From Lactobacillus sp. YT155 (lineage in GTDB: Bacteria; Bacillota; Bacilli; Lactobacillales; Lactobacillaceae), in assembly GCF_030504545.1 (NCBI RefSeq), contig NZ_JAUKWP010000003.1, positions 1-64,000 of the forward strand: a stretch of 64,000 nucleotides of DNA, given 5' to 3'. A model generated the notes under the pieces. It was not told where the DNA came from and made no database searches. It saw only the letters and a list, made by a program, of their open reading frames with translations. Made by a program: the position numbers and the translations under genes. The stretch's first letter is position 1, and every line of letters begins with the position of its first letter. Below are positions 36,204 through 45,484 of the stretch, piece after piece.

Positions 36204-36750
36204 ATTTTTCGAAAAGATTCTTAGTGAAAAAGAAATTTTTAAAGGACAGGTGGTAGACTTGTCAGTTCAAACCGTTGAACTTCCAGATGGTCAAACATCA
36301 ACTAGGGAAGTTATTAAACATAACGGTGGAGTCGGAATCATCTTGTTTGCTGATAACAAGATTGCTTTAGTTCGCCAATGGCGTGCCCCAATGGAATTAG
36401 AGACCTTGGAAATTCCTGCCGGAAAAATCAATTTTGGTGAAACTGATTTGAAGTCAGTCGCTAAACGAGAATTACGCGAAGAAACTGGTTATGTGGCTAA
36501 AGATTTTGAAAAAGTTTCCCAATTTTATGGTAGTCCAGGATTCTCAAACGAAATTTTGTATTTATATAATGCTATTGAACCTGAAAAAGCATTTGATGAA
36601 TTGAAATTAGACGAAGATGAATTTTTAAATGTTGAATGGTTTACGATTGAAGAAACTCAAGCACAGATCGACCAAGGAGTTATCTGTGATGCCAAAACAA
36701 TGTTAGCTATTGATTATATTAAGTTACATAAAGGTAGAGAAAATGGATAA
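36187..36750 (+). CDS. nudF: Nudix hydrolase, ADP-ribose pyrophosphatase type
   Basis: A 187-aa enzyme with a complete Nudix box from G79 to V103 (GKINFGETDLKSV then AKRELREETGYV) and, about 16 residues after it, a proline within YGSPGFSNE as in ADP-ribose pyrophosphatases. It probably cleaves ADP-ribose to AMP and ribose 5-phosphate. It begins 17 nt inside the end of the exporter gene and itself overlaps the next gene, so all are cotranscribed. Confidence 0.92.
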   Translation: MQNKSKFFEKILSEKEIFKGQVVDLSVQTVELPDGQTSTREVIKHNGGVGIILFADNKIALVRQWRAPMELETLEIPAGKINFGETDLKSVAKRELREETGYVAKDFEKVSQFYGSPGFSNEILYLYNAIEPEKAFDELKLDEDEFLNVEWFTIEETQAQIDQGVICDAKTMLAIDYIKLHKGRENG

Positions 36751-36955
36751 TAACAATTCAAATTTTGAAACTGATGATCAAAAAAGATTAGAAGCAGAGC
36801 GCCAATACGCTAGTCAAAATCCTGAACGAATTGAGACTAATCGGCGAATTGTTGCACGTGAAAAGAAAAATAAACTAAAGAGTAAATTAAATAAAGCAAT
36901 TCTAGTTGTTTTTGTTTTGATTATTATCGTTTATTTGATATTATTCTTTCTGTAA
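36743..36955 (+). CDS. Small single-helix membrane protein
   Basis: A 70-aa protein: a polar, Asn/Glu/Arg-rich N-terminus of about 45 residues with a basic patch (REKKNKLKSKLNK), then one C-terminal transmembrane segment (about 48-70, rich in Val/Ile/Leu). AAAGGTAGAG is the SD, and the ATG overlaps the nudF stop, so it is translationally coupled. I recognise no family name; similar short proteins sit between Nudix and mtnN genes in lactobacilli as far as I recall. It resembles tail-anchored small proteins. Confidence 0.75.
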   Translation: MDNNNSNFETDDQKRLEAERQYASQNPERIETNRRIVAREKKNKLKSKLNKAILVVFVLIIIVYLILFFL

Positions 36956-36974
36956 TTTTTGAGGAGTTGTCATT

Positions 36975-37658
36975 ATGAAAATCGGTATTATTATACCAAT
37001 GGAACAAGAACAAAGACTTCTATTAGAGTCGTTAACAGATATTAAAGAAACACGGATTGCGGGAGTTACTTTTTATCAAGGAATCTATAATACTCATCAA
37101 GTTATCTTAGGTTTGTCAGGAATCGGTAAGGTTCAAGCAGCGATGACAACTTCAATAATGGCGGAAAAATTCCAGCCGGAAGTAATTATTAATACGGGTT
37201 CAGCCGGTGGCATCGGTCAAGGATTGAAGATTGGTGATGTAGTTGTTTCAACAAAGTTGGCTTATCATGATGTCGATGTTGAAGGGTATACTAAGGGACA
37301 ATTACCTAATCAAGAACGTTATTTTGTAGCTGATGAACACTATGTTAACGAAATAGTAGTTGCCGCACAGAAAAATAATTTATCTGTGCACGAAGGATTA
37401 ATTGTAACTGGTGATCAATTCATTGGTGACAAATCGAAGAATCAAACAATTCTCGCTAATTTTCCTGAAGCGTTAGCCAGTGAAATGGAAGGTGCTGCAG
37501 TTGCACAGATTTGTAAGAACTTCGCAATTCCTTTTGTGGTAATTCGCTCAATGAGTGATGTTGCAGACGATAATGCTAATGTCGATTTTGATGAATTTGT
37601 GGTAACGGCTGGCAAAAACTCCGTACAAATTCTTTTAAGTTTTTTAGATAACAATTAA
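36975..37658 (+). CDS. mtnN: 5'-methylthioadenosine/S-adenosylhomocysteine nucleosidase
   Basis: A 227-aa phosphorylase-fold hydrolase that removes adenine from MTA and S-adenosylhomocysteine, leading to S-ribosylhomocysteine for LuxS. It has the N-terminal GIIIPMEQE with the catalytic glutamate, GSAGGIGQGLKIGDVVVS, the purine-binding EMEGAAVAQ and the SMSDVADDN catalytic aspartate. Length is standard. The cysteine desulfurase gene follows after 20 nt. Confidence 0.97.
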   Translation: MKIGIIIPMEQEQRLLLESLTDIKETRIAGVTFYQGIYNTHQVILGLSGIGKVQAAMTTSIMAEKFQPEVIINTGSAGGIGQGLKIGDVVVSTKLAYHDVDVEGYTKGQLPNQERYFVADEHYVNEIVVAAQKNNLSVHEGLIVTGDQFIGDKSKNQTILANFPEALASEMEGAAVAQICKNFAIPFVVIRSMSDVADDNANVDFDEFVVTAGKNSVQILLSFLDNN

Positions 37659-37678
37659 ACGAAGATAAAGGTGGTAAG

Positions 37679-38821
37679 ATGAAGAATATTTATTTGAATT
37701 ATGCTGCCACCACTCCAATGGATGAAGCGGTCATTGAAGTGATGACTGATGAAATGAAGAATAATTTTGGCAATGCATCGACACCTGATTTCACAGGTCG
37801 CAAAGCCAAGGCAGCTTTACAGAAAAGCCGTCAATTGATTGCAAAAAGAATTAATGCTAATGAAAAAGATATTGTCTTTACCAGTGGCGGAACCGAATCA
37901 AATAATACCGCAATTATTTCCACTGCTTTATCAAGAAAAAATCTTGGTAAACATATCATTAGTACGCAGATTGAACACGAATCAGTTATGAAGCCACTAG
38001 CATATTTGGAATCGATTGGTTATGAAGTAACGTATTTGAAACCTAATGAAGCTGGTGTTGTTACCGTTGAACAAGTGCAAGCTGCCTTAAGAGATGACAC
38101 GATTTTGGTTAGCATTATGATCGTGAATAACGAGATTGGTTCCATAATGCCGGTCAAAGAAATTGGTGAATTGTTAAAAGATCATCAGGCACTCTTTCAT
38201 ACGGATGCGGTTCAAGGTTTGGGACTATTGGAGATTGATGTTGATGAATGGCAAGTTGACTTGCTATCTACATCGGCTCACAAAATTTATGGACCAAAGT
38301 TTATTGGTTTCCTTTATATTCGTGAGGGTATCAATTTACCATCTTTTATCAAGGGTGGTGACCAGGAAACTAAACGTCGAGCAGGAACTGAGAACGTTCC
38401 CGCAATCGTTGGTTTTGCCAAAGCGGTTGAAAAATTAGAAGATAGTAAACAGTTAGGCGAAAAGTATTTAGGATTCAAACAAAGCATTACAGAATATTTG
38501 AAAAATAATCAAATTGATTTTGAAGTAAATGGTTCAATCGACGATCCTACTCATGTGCTAAATCTTTGGATAAAAAACGTGAGTCGTGATATTCTAATTA
38601 CTAGACTGGATATGGTTAATATCGCTGTTTCTGGAGGATCGGCATGTACTGCTGGATCTTTAGAACCATCGCATGTATTAATGGCAATGTTTGATAACGA
38701 TGCGCGAATCAATGAATCAATTCGCATTAGTTTTGGTAAAATGACTACACAAGACGAAATTGATTCCTTCAATCAAGCATTAATGGCAATTGTTCAGGAA
38801 TTAACCGATAAAGAGGAGTAA
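37679..38821 (+). CDS. Cysteine desulfurase, MnmA partner (IscS/YrvO type)
   Basis: A 380-aa PLP enzyme. YLNYAATTPMDE at the N-terminus, HTDAVQGLG for the pyridine nitrogen aspartate, the PLP lysine in STSAHKIYGPKF (K202) and the persulfide cysteine in SGGSACTAGS (C323). The SGGSAC loop context differs from the NifZ-type enzyme at 8086, and here the neighbours are DUF1831 and mnmA; B. subtilis YrvO has the same link with mnmA. It therefore probably supplies sulfur for tRNA 2-thiouridine. SD AAAGGTGG is close to ATG. Confidence 0.94.
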   Translation: MKNIYLNYAATTPMDEAVIEVMTDEMKNNFGNASTPDFTGRKAKAALQKSRQLIAKRINANEKDIVFTSGGTESNNTAIISTALSRKNLGKHIISTQIEHESVMKPLAYLESIGYEVTYLKPNEAGVVTVEQVQAALRDDTILVSIMIVNNEIGSIMPVKEIGELLKDHQALFHTDAVQGLGLLEIDVDEWQVDLLSTSAHKIYGPKFIGFLYIREGINLPSFIKGGDQETKRRAGTENVPAIVGFAKAVEKLEDSKQLGEKYLGFKQSITEYLKNNQIDFEVNGSIDDPTHVLNLWIKNVSRDILITRLDMVNIAVSGGSACTAGSLEPSHVLMAMFDNDARINESIRISFGKMTTQDEIDSFNQALMAIVQELTDKEE

Positions 38822-38825
38822 AGAT

Positions 38826-39161
38826 ATGGCACATTTAGTTGACCAAGTAACAGGGGATAAACAATCTTACAAAATTTCAGATAAAATAAAAAAATATACT
38901 TTGAAAGATGTTGGTTTTACCGAAACTAATAACGGAAACTTTGTCTTCGATCGCCCAATTGGTGATTCACCATATGATGCTAATTTCAGATTGAAAATTA
39001 GTATTTCTAAAGACTTTGACAAACTAAGAATGTCCGTAACTGATATGTCGGGACTAACTAATATTGATATTTCAAAATTAAAAGATAGTGAACAAATGGT
39101 TGAACTATATCAATATATTTTAGATGACTTTGTAAACAGAGAAATTTTAGAGAAGAATTAG
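38826..39161 (+). CDS. DUF1831 family protein
   Basis: A 111-aa soluble protein of DUF1831, a family largely restricted to lactobacilli and relatives and known from structure without an assigned function. It shows the start TGDKQSYKISDKIKKYTLKD, a central DRPIGDSPYDANFRLKI and a C-terminal helix. It starts 4 nt after the cysteine desulfurase and 15 nt before mnmA, so it may help sulfur transfer between them. It contains no cysteine, so it cannot carry a persulfide itself; a docking or regulatory role is more likely. Confidence 0.87.
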   Translation: MAHLVDQVTGDKQSYKISDKIKKYTLKDVGFTETNNGNFVFDRPIGDSPYDANFRLKISISKDFDKLRMSVTDMSGLTNIDISKLKDSEQMVELYQYILDDFVNREILEKN

Positions 39162-39170
39162 AGGAAATAA

Positions 39171-40292
<1,122 letters not shown>

Positions 40293-40297
40293 TCAAT

Positions 40298-40329
40298 TAA
40301 AGAAGCCCAAAAGTGTGCTTCTTTTTTTA
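40298..40329 (+). terminator. mnmA operon terminator
   Basis: AAAGAAGC pairs with GCTTCTTT around a 10-nt loop, then Ts. Confidence 0.85.
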
Positions 40330-40344
40330 TTGTCTAACTTACTC

Positions 40345-40350
40345 TATAAT
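40345..40350 (+). promoter_or_regulatory. -10 box before the histidine phosphatase gene
   Basis: A perfect TATAAT lies 30 nt before GTG 40381; the -35 region is only a T run. Confidence 0.5.
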
Positions 40351-40380
40351 GTTGTTATATCTAAAATTAGGAGATTTTTT

Positions 40381-41040
40381 GTGACTAAATTTTATTTCAT
40401 ACGCCACGGGAAAACTAAATGGAACTTAGAAGGACGATATCAAGGAGCTCACGGGGACTCGGAGTTATTGCCCGCTAGTTATCAGGATATTGAATACCTA
40501 AGTGAATTCTTAGCAGATGTAAAGTTTGATAAGGCTTATACCAGTCCTTTAAAACGAGCAAAAACAACTGCTGAAACTCTTATTAAAGATTTGGGCCAAG
40601 ATATTCCCATTGTTATTTGTGACGACCTGCGAGAATTTGATTTAGGAATTATGGAAGGTGAGAAATTCTCGGACATGGAAGCTAGATTTCCAGAATTAAT
40701 CTTGGCTTTTCGTAATAGTCCTAAAGACTATCATCATGAAATTGTTAATGGCGAATCTTTTGATGAAGTTATTACTCGCACCAATAACTTGATTAAGGGA
40801 ATTGCTAAACGAGCTGACGGCGATGAAAATTTCCTTATTGTTAGCCATGGAGCAGCTTTAGTGGCAATGATTAAATCCTTGCTAGGGCTTAAAATTGCTG
40901 ACTTACGCAAAGATGGTGGGTTATCAAATACTAGCGTTACAATTTTAGAATCAGATGATTTCGGTAATAGTTTTTCAATGTTGGAATGGAATAACACTTC
41001 ATTTCTACACAAGAAAAATGATCCAACAGACACAATCTAG
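40381..41040 (+). CDS. Histidine phosphatase family protein
   Basis: A 219-aa phosphoglycerate-mutase-like enzyme. The catalytic RHG is in FIRHGKTKWN at the N-terminus, the second acid/base region is LREFDLGIMEGE, and the second histidine is in LIVSHGAAL. The substrate of such small phosphatases cannot be read from sequence. GTG 40381 follows TAGGAGA by 8 nt; the in-frame ATG at 40237 lies inside mnmA. It is first in an operon with a TPR gene and recD2. Confidence 0.92.
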   Translation: MTKFYFIRHGKTKWNLEGRYQGAHGDSELLPASYQDIEYLSEFLADVKFDKAYTSPLKRAKTTAETLIKDLGQDIPIVICDDLREFDLGIMEGEKFSDMEARFPELILAFRNSPKDYHHEIVNGESFDEVITRTNNLIKGIAKRADGDENFLIVSHGAALVAMIKSLLGLKIADLRKDGGLSNTSVTILESDDFGNSFSMLEWNNTSFLHKKNDPTDTI

Positions 41041-41051
41041 GTGATGAATTT

Positions 41052-41699
41052 ATGAATGAAATTTCGCACGATGCAGCAAAACTTTATGAAAATGATGAAA
41101 AAGAACAAGCTGTTATCTTGTTAGCTAAAGAACTAGAAAAGAATCCTCAACAATTAGAATTAATTCTCCAACTCTCGACTTACTTAACTTATGGTGGTGA
41201 GATGGAACAAGCTGAAGAATTACTACTAAAATCAAAGAACTATTTCCCTAATGAGCCCTTGATTGATTATAATCTCGGTAACGTTTACTACAATCAAGGT
41301 GAGTATGAAAAAGCGCTAGCTATATTTGAACAAATAGATTCAAATGATGCTCTATTCATGAAAGCCCAATGTTTCTACAAATTGGGAGACAACAATCATG
41401 CTTTAGTTTATGCAATCACGGCTAGTGAGAATGTTAAGGAAGAAGAGAATTTTCGGCTAGTAGGTGATATTTTGCTTCGATTAGGCAATGTGAATCAAGC
41501 GAAAACTTACTATGAACAAGCAGTTGCCACAAATAAGAATGAAATCAATACATTTGACTTGGCACTCTGTAAGACGGTGCTAAACGAAGCGGATGCAAAA
41601 AAATATTTTGCTGAATCAAAAGCAATCAACAGTCAATACTACCATGACAATATTCAAAAGTTAGAGGATGTACAAAGACTGATTAATGGAAATCAATAA
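41052..41699 (+). CDS. Tetratricopeptide repeat protein
   Basis: A 215-aa helical protein with about five TPR units, for example PLIDYNLGNVYYNQGEYEKA and LVGDILLRLGNVNQAKTYYE. TPR domains bind partner proteins; no enzymatic residues are present. In B. subtilis the TPR gene yrrB lies between mnmA and recD2, the same order as here apart from the phosphatase gene. SD TAGGTGA precedes ATG, and recD2 begins 3 nt after its stop. Confidence 0.9.
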   Translation: MNEISHDAAKLYENDEKEQAVILLAKELEKNPQQLELILQLSTYLTYGGEMEQAEELLLKSKNYFPNEPLIDYNLGNVYYNQGEYEKALAIFEQIDSNDALFMKAQCFYKLGDNNHALVYAITASENVKEEENFRLVGDILLRLGNVNQAKTYYEQAVATNKNEINTFDLALCKTVLNEADAKKYFAESKAINSQYYHDNIQKLEDVQRLINGNQ

Positions 41700-41702
41700 A
41701 AT

Positions 41703-44081
41703 ATGGATATAAGTGAAGATCAGAACTATATAGTCGGAACAGTTGAAGCAATCTTTTTTGAAAATCCGGACAACTTTTTTAAGATTATTCTGGTAGCAGT
41801 TGATGAGACTAATACCTCATGGAATGAACCTGAAATTGTTGTAACCGGCTATTTTGGTGATCTCACAGAAGAACGTGACTATGAATTTGTAGGTGAGTTA
41901 GTTAATCATCCTAAATATGGTCAACAATTCAAAAGTGAATCATATTCACAAAAGAAATTAACTGATAAAAAAAGTATTGTTAACTATTTTTCTAGTGATT
42001 TGTTTTCTGGAATTGGTAAAAAAACCGCCGAAAAGATTGTTGAAGTACTAGGTAATGACCCGATTGAAACCATTCTTAGAGACAAGTCTAGTCTTGATAA
42101 GTTGAAGTTGAGTAATGATAAAAAAGAAATGATTTATGAACAAGTTCAAGCCAATCATGAAGTTGAACAAATATTGCTTGAACTTAATAAATTAGGAATT
42201 GGTAACACGATTGCTACCAAGATTTATCAAACTTATCACTCACAAACTCTGGAAACTGTGATGAATAATCCCTACAAGCTAGTTGAAGATATTAACGGGA
42301 TAGGATTCAAAAAAGCCGATTCAATTGCTGAAGAATTGGGATTTGAAGTTGATAATGATTTTCGAATTCGTGGAGCAATTTTGCACGTTTTGAACTTACT
42401 GTCATCGATTGAAGGTAATACTTATGCTGATGAAACAGTTTTAAAAGAACAAACTCAAAAACTCTTAATGAGTAGTCGCTTTACCGAAAATGTTGAAGAA
42501 AAAATCGCTACGCAAGTGAAGCAATTAGTTACTGATGGTTATATCGTTAAAGAAGAGCAACGATTATATTTGAAATATTTATATGATAGTGAATGGAGTA
42601 TTGCTAGCGGGTTGAAGTTACTAGCTGATAGCTATGAGCAAGAGCTCGATGAAGATGAGCTTGAACAGGCGGTTCAAAAATCGGCTAAACAGCTTAAGAT
42701 AAGCTATGATGATTCACAAATTGAAGCTATCAAAATGGCCCTAAAGAATCCAGTATTTCTCTTGACCGGTGGACCGGGAACAGGGAAAACGACAATTATT
42801 AACGGAATAGTGGCAACTTTTGCTAAATTACATAAAGAAACATTGAATATTGCAGACTATAAGAATAATGATTTTCCAGTCGCTTTAGCGGCACCAACAG
42901 GACGTGCAGCTAAACAAATGACTGACACAACTGGACTTCCAGCTAGTACCATTCATCGATTGCTGGGATTAAATGGTAGTGATGATATTAATGAAACTAC
43001 CGTTAGTGAAATAACCGCTGACTTAATTATTATTGATGAGATGTCGATGGTGGATGTCTCTTTGTTCAAACAATTACTCAGTGCTATTAATCCAGGCAGT
43101 CAGTTGATTTTAGTTGGTGATAAGGATCAGTTGCCTTCAGTTGGACCAGGTCAAGTTTTTTCAGATATGATTGAAAGTGAAGCATTACCAACTAAGAAAC
43201 TGGATTTCATTTATCGTCAAGACAGTGATTCTTCAATAACTAAGCTAGCGCATGATGTAAATGAAGGAATCATTGATGATGAATTATTTAGGAACTTTTC
43301 TGATCGTAGTTTCATTGAATGTAATGACCGCCAAGTTCCAGAAGCAATGGAACAAATTATTAATCGTGTGAAAGAACGAGATTTTGATATTGATGATGTG
43401 CAAGTTCTAGCACCAATGTACAAGGGAAATGCGGGAATTGATAATCTCAACAATATCATTCAAAATATTTTGAATCCATTAACGCCCAATAAAAAAACCG
43501 TAAAATTCGGCAATATTGATTACCGGATTGGCGATAAAGTTGCACATCTTGTTAATAATCCGGAGAATAATATTTTTAACGGAGAGATTGGTGTTATTAC
43601 AGGAATCACTTATGCAAAAGACAGTGAAGATAATAATGATGAGTTACATTTGAATTTTTCTGGTCAGGAAATTATGTATCCACGTTCCGACTGGAGTAAA
43701 ATTACGTTAGCATATTGTACTTCGATTCATAAAGCTCAAGGTAGTGAGTTTGAATTAGTCATTATGCCGTTAGTACGCCAATCAAGAAGAATGTTGAAGC
43801 GGAATTTGTTATATACTGGAATTACCAGAGCTAAGTCAATGTTGATTATGATGGGTGACAAGCAAGCATATATCGATGCGATTAAAGATGTTTCTAGCAA
43901 GCGTGCTACTACCTTAATTAATCGAATGCGTGATACATTCAAGATTGAAAAAGCAACAACTGTTGTTGATACGACAGATTTAAATTATGAATTAACGAAT
44001 GATATTATTTTAAGTAACGATGTTGATCCAATGATTGGGATGGAAAATATCAGCCCTTACGATTTTGTTAAACAGGAGTAA
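41703..44081 (+). CDS. recD2: RecD2-type DNA helicase
   Basis: A 792-aa superfamily 1B, 5'-3' helicase that acts without RecBC and protects replication forks. An N-terminal OB-like and helix-hairpin-helix region (FSGIGKKTAEKIVEVLG near 100, INGIGFKKADSIAEELG near 200) precedes the motor: Walker A GGPGTGKT at 356-363, DEMSMVD, GDKDQLPSVGPG, and the C-terminal CTSIHKAQGSEF and YTGITRAK. The ATG at 41703 has no strong SD and is probably coupled to the TPR gene. Confidence 0.97.
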   Translation: MDISEDQNYIVGTVEAIFFENPDNFFKIILVAVDETNTSWNEPEIVVTGYFGDLTEERDYEFVGELVNHPKYGQQFKSESYSQKKLTDKKSIVNYFSSDLFSGIGKKTAEKIVEVLGNDPIETILRDKSSLDKLKLSNDKKEMIYEQVQANHEVEQILLELNKLGIGNTIATKIYQTYHSQTLETVMNNPYKLVEDINGIGFKKADSIAEELGFEVDNDFRIRGAILHVLNLLSSIEGNTYADETVLKEQTQKLLMSSRFTENVEEKIATQVKQLVTDGYIVKEEQRLYLKYLYDSEWSIASGLKLLADSYEQELDEDELEQAVQKSAKQLKISYDDSQIEAIKMALKNPVFLLTGGPGTGKTTIINGIVATFAKLHKETLNIADYKNNDFPVALAAPTGRAAKQMTDTTGLPASTIHRLLGLNGSDDINETTVSEITADLIIIDEMSMVDVSLFKQLLSAINPGSQLILVGDKDQLPSVGPGQVFSDMIESEALPTKKLDFIYRQDSDSSITKLAHDVNEGIIDDELFRNFSDRSFIECNDRQVPEAMEQIINRVKERDFDIDDVQVLAPMYKGNAGIDNLNNIIQNILNPLTPNKKTVKFGNIDYRIGDKVAHLVNNPENNIFNGEIGVITGITYAKDSEDNNDELHLNFSGQEIMYPRSDWSKITLAYCTSIHKAQGSEFELVIMPLVRQSRRMLKRNLLYTGITRAKSMLIMMGDKQAYIDAIKDVSSKRATTLINRMRDTFKIEKATTVVDTTDLNYELTNDIILSNDVDPMIGMENISPYDFVKQE

Positions 44082-44084
44082 AAA

Positions 44085-45299
44085 ATGGACGAAAGTGCCC
44101 GAGAAAATTTAGAAATAAGATCAGTTGAGACCAAAGATGTTGAACAGTTTAATGATTTATTACGGTACGTCTTTCAAGTGACCGAAAAAGATTTATCTGA
44201 GAGCGGCTATGAAGATGGTGAGATTCAAAGAGCCAAGTTGCCAGTTATTACCGCTTCAGATGTTATTGGTTGGTTTAATGAAAAAGATGAATTAGTCTCT
44301 CAACTTGCCGTGTATCCATGTAAAGTAAATATTCATGGAAAAATTTTTGAAATGGGTGGTTTGACTGGAGTTGGAACCTATCCAGAATATGCCGGACAGG
44401 GTTTAATGCACGACTTGGTTAAACTTGCTTTACGGCATATGAAAAAGCGCGGACAGCTTATTTCTTATCTATATCCATACAGCATTCCTTTTTATCGTAA
44501 AAAAGGCTGGGAGATTATGTCTGATCATCTGACGTTTGAACTAAAAGATACTCAACTTCCTAAGACTAAAGAAGTTAGTGGTAGAGTTGAACGTACTGAA
44601 ATTGATGATGCAGATATTTTTGCGACCTACGATCGTTTCGCTAAGCAAAACCATGGTTCAATGATTCGAAACCAATTAAATTGGGATGAATATTGGCGCT
44701 GGGAAAATGAAGAAGAGCGAATGGCGGCAATTTATTATGACGAAAACAACCAACCTCAAGGGTATGTTTTATATTGGATTGCTAATGAAGTTTTTCATAT
44801 TAAAGAATTAATTTATCTACAACAAGAAGCACGAGTGGGATTATGGAATTTTATTAGTGCCCATTTTTCAATGATTGATAAGGTCAAAGGGAACATCTAT
44901 AAAGATGAACCGTTAGCTTTCTTATTAGACGATGGTGATATTAAAGAAACAATTGAGCCGTACTTCATGGCCCGAATTGTTGATGTGAAAGAGTTTCTAA
45001 AACAATATCCGTTTGAAGAAAAAGGTAAGGACTTTCATTTCAAAATTACTGATCCATTAGTTGAAGAAAACAATGGATTTTTTGGAATTAGTTGGCAAGG
45101 AAACAAAATAGAAATCACTGATGAGGCGATTGGAAACGAAGTGGAATGTGATATTCAAACTCTGACCACGATGCTGATGAGTTACAAGCGACCTTCTTAT
45201 TTAAATAAGATTGAACGTCTACGTGCAACACATGCTGCAGTCAGAGAATTGGAAAATATAATTCCGATTGAAACTCCGTACTATTCCGATTATTTCTGA
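44085..45299 (+). CDS. Eis-like GNAT N-acetyltransferase
   Basis: A 404-aa protein of the Eis architecture: an N-terminal GNAT domain with acetyl-CoA loop GVGTYPEYAGQGLMHDL (around 90-107), a second GNAT-like domain, and a C-terminal SCP2-like domain (about 290-400). Family members acetylate aminoglycosides or protein amines in some bacteria; the natural substrate here is unknown. It starts 3 nt after recD2 with AGGAG as SD and is followed by a terminator. Confidence 0.9.
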   Translation: MDESARENLEIRSVETKDVEQFNDLLRYVFQVTEKDLSESGYEDGEIQRAKLPVITASDVIGWFNEKDELVSQLAVYPCKVNIHGKIFEMGGLTGVGTYPEYAGQGLMHDLVKLALRHMKKRGQLISYLYPYSIPFYRKKGWEIMSDHLTFELKDTQLPKTKEVSGRVERTEIDDADIFATYDRFAKQNHGSMIRNQLNWDEYWRWENEEERMAAIYYDENNQPQGYVLYWIANEVFHIKELIYLQQEARVGLWNFISAHFSMIDKVKGNIYKDEPLAFLLDDGDIKETIEPYFMARIVDVKEFLKQYPFEEKGKDFHFKITDPLVEENNGFFGISWQGNKIEITDEAIGNEVECDIQTLTTMLMSYKRPSYLNKIERLRATHAAVRELENIIPIETPYYSDYF

Positions 45300-45313
45300 G
45301 TTAGATTATGAAT

Positions 45314-45346
45314 AAAAAGAACTGATGTTATCAGTTCTTTTTTTTG
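45314..45346 (+). terminator. Terminator after the Eis-like gene
   Basis: AAAGAACTGAT pairs with ATCAGTTCTTT, then a run of eight Ts. Confidence 0.92.
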
Positions 45347-45394
45347 TGTAGAAATTTTTGATGTATTTATGAAAGTAATGTAACCATAATTATA

Positions 45395-45423
45395 TTGAAA
45401 ATATTAGATATTAGTGATAATAT
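45395..45423 (+). promoter_or_regulatory. Promoter of adhesin 1
   Basis: TTGAAA (45395-45400), 17-nt spacer ending TGA, then TAATAT (45418-45423). The promoter of adhesin 2 has the same layout. Confidence 0.7.
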
Positions 45424-45429
45424 GACGGT

Positions 45430-45461
45430 GTTTATATATATATAAATATATATACTATAAT
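45430..45461 (+). promoter_or_regulatory. AU-only inverted repeat at the 5' end of the adhesin 1 mRNA
   Basis: An alternating TA stretch that can fold on itself (TATATATA, then TAAA, then TATATATA) begins at the predicted transcription start and ends about 24 nt before the TTG start codon. It is shared with adhesin 2. Confidence 0.5.
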
Positions 45462-45484
45462 TTATTTGGAATAGGAGAAGGATA

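Noticed and set aside
45430-45461. AT-repeat tract as a DNA-unwinding element or origin
   Set aside because: No DnaA boxes or replication genes are nearby; it lies just after a promoter and recurs before adhesin 2.
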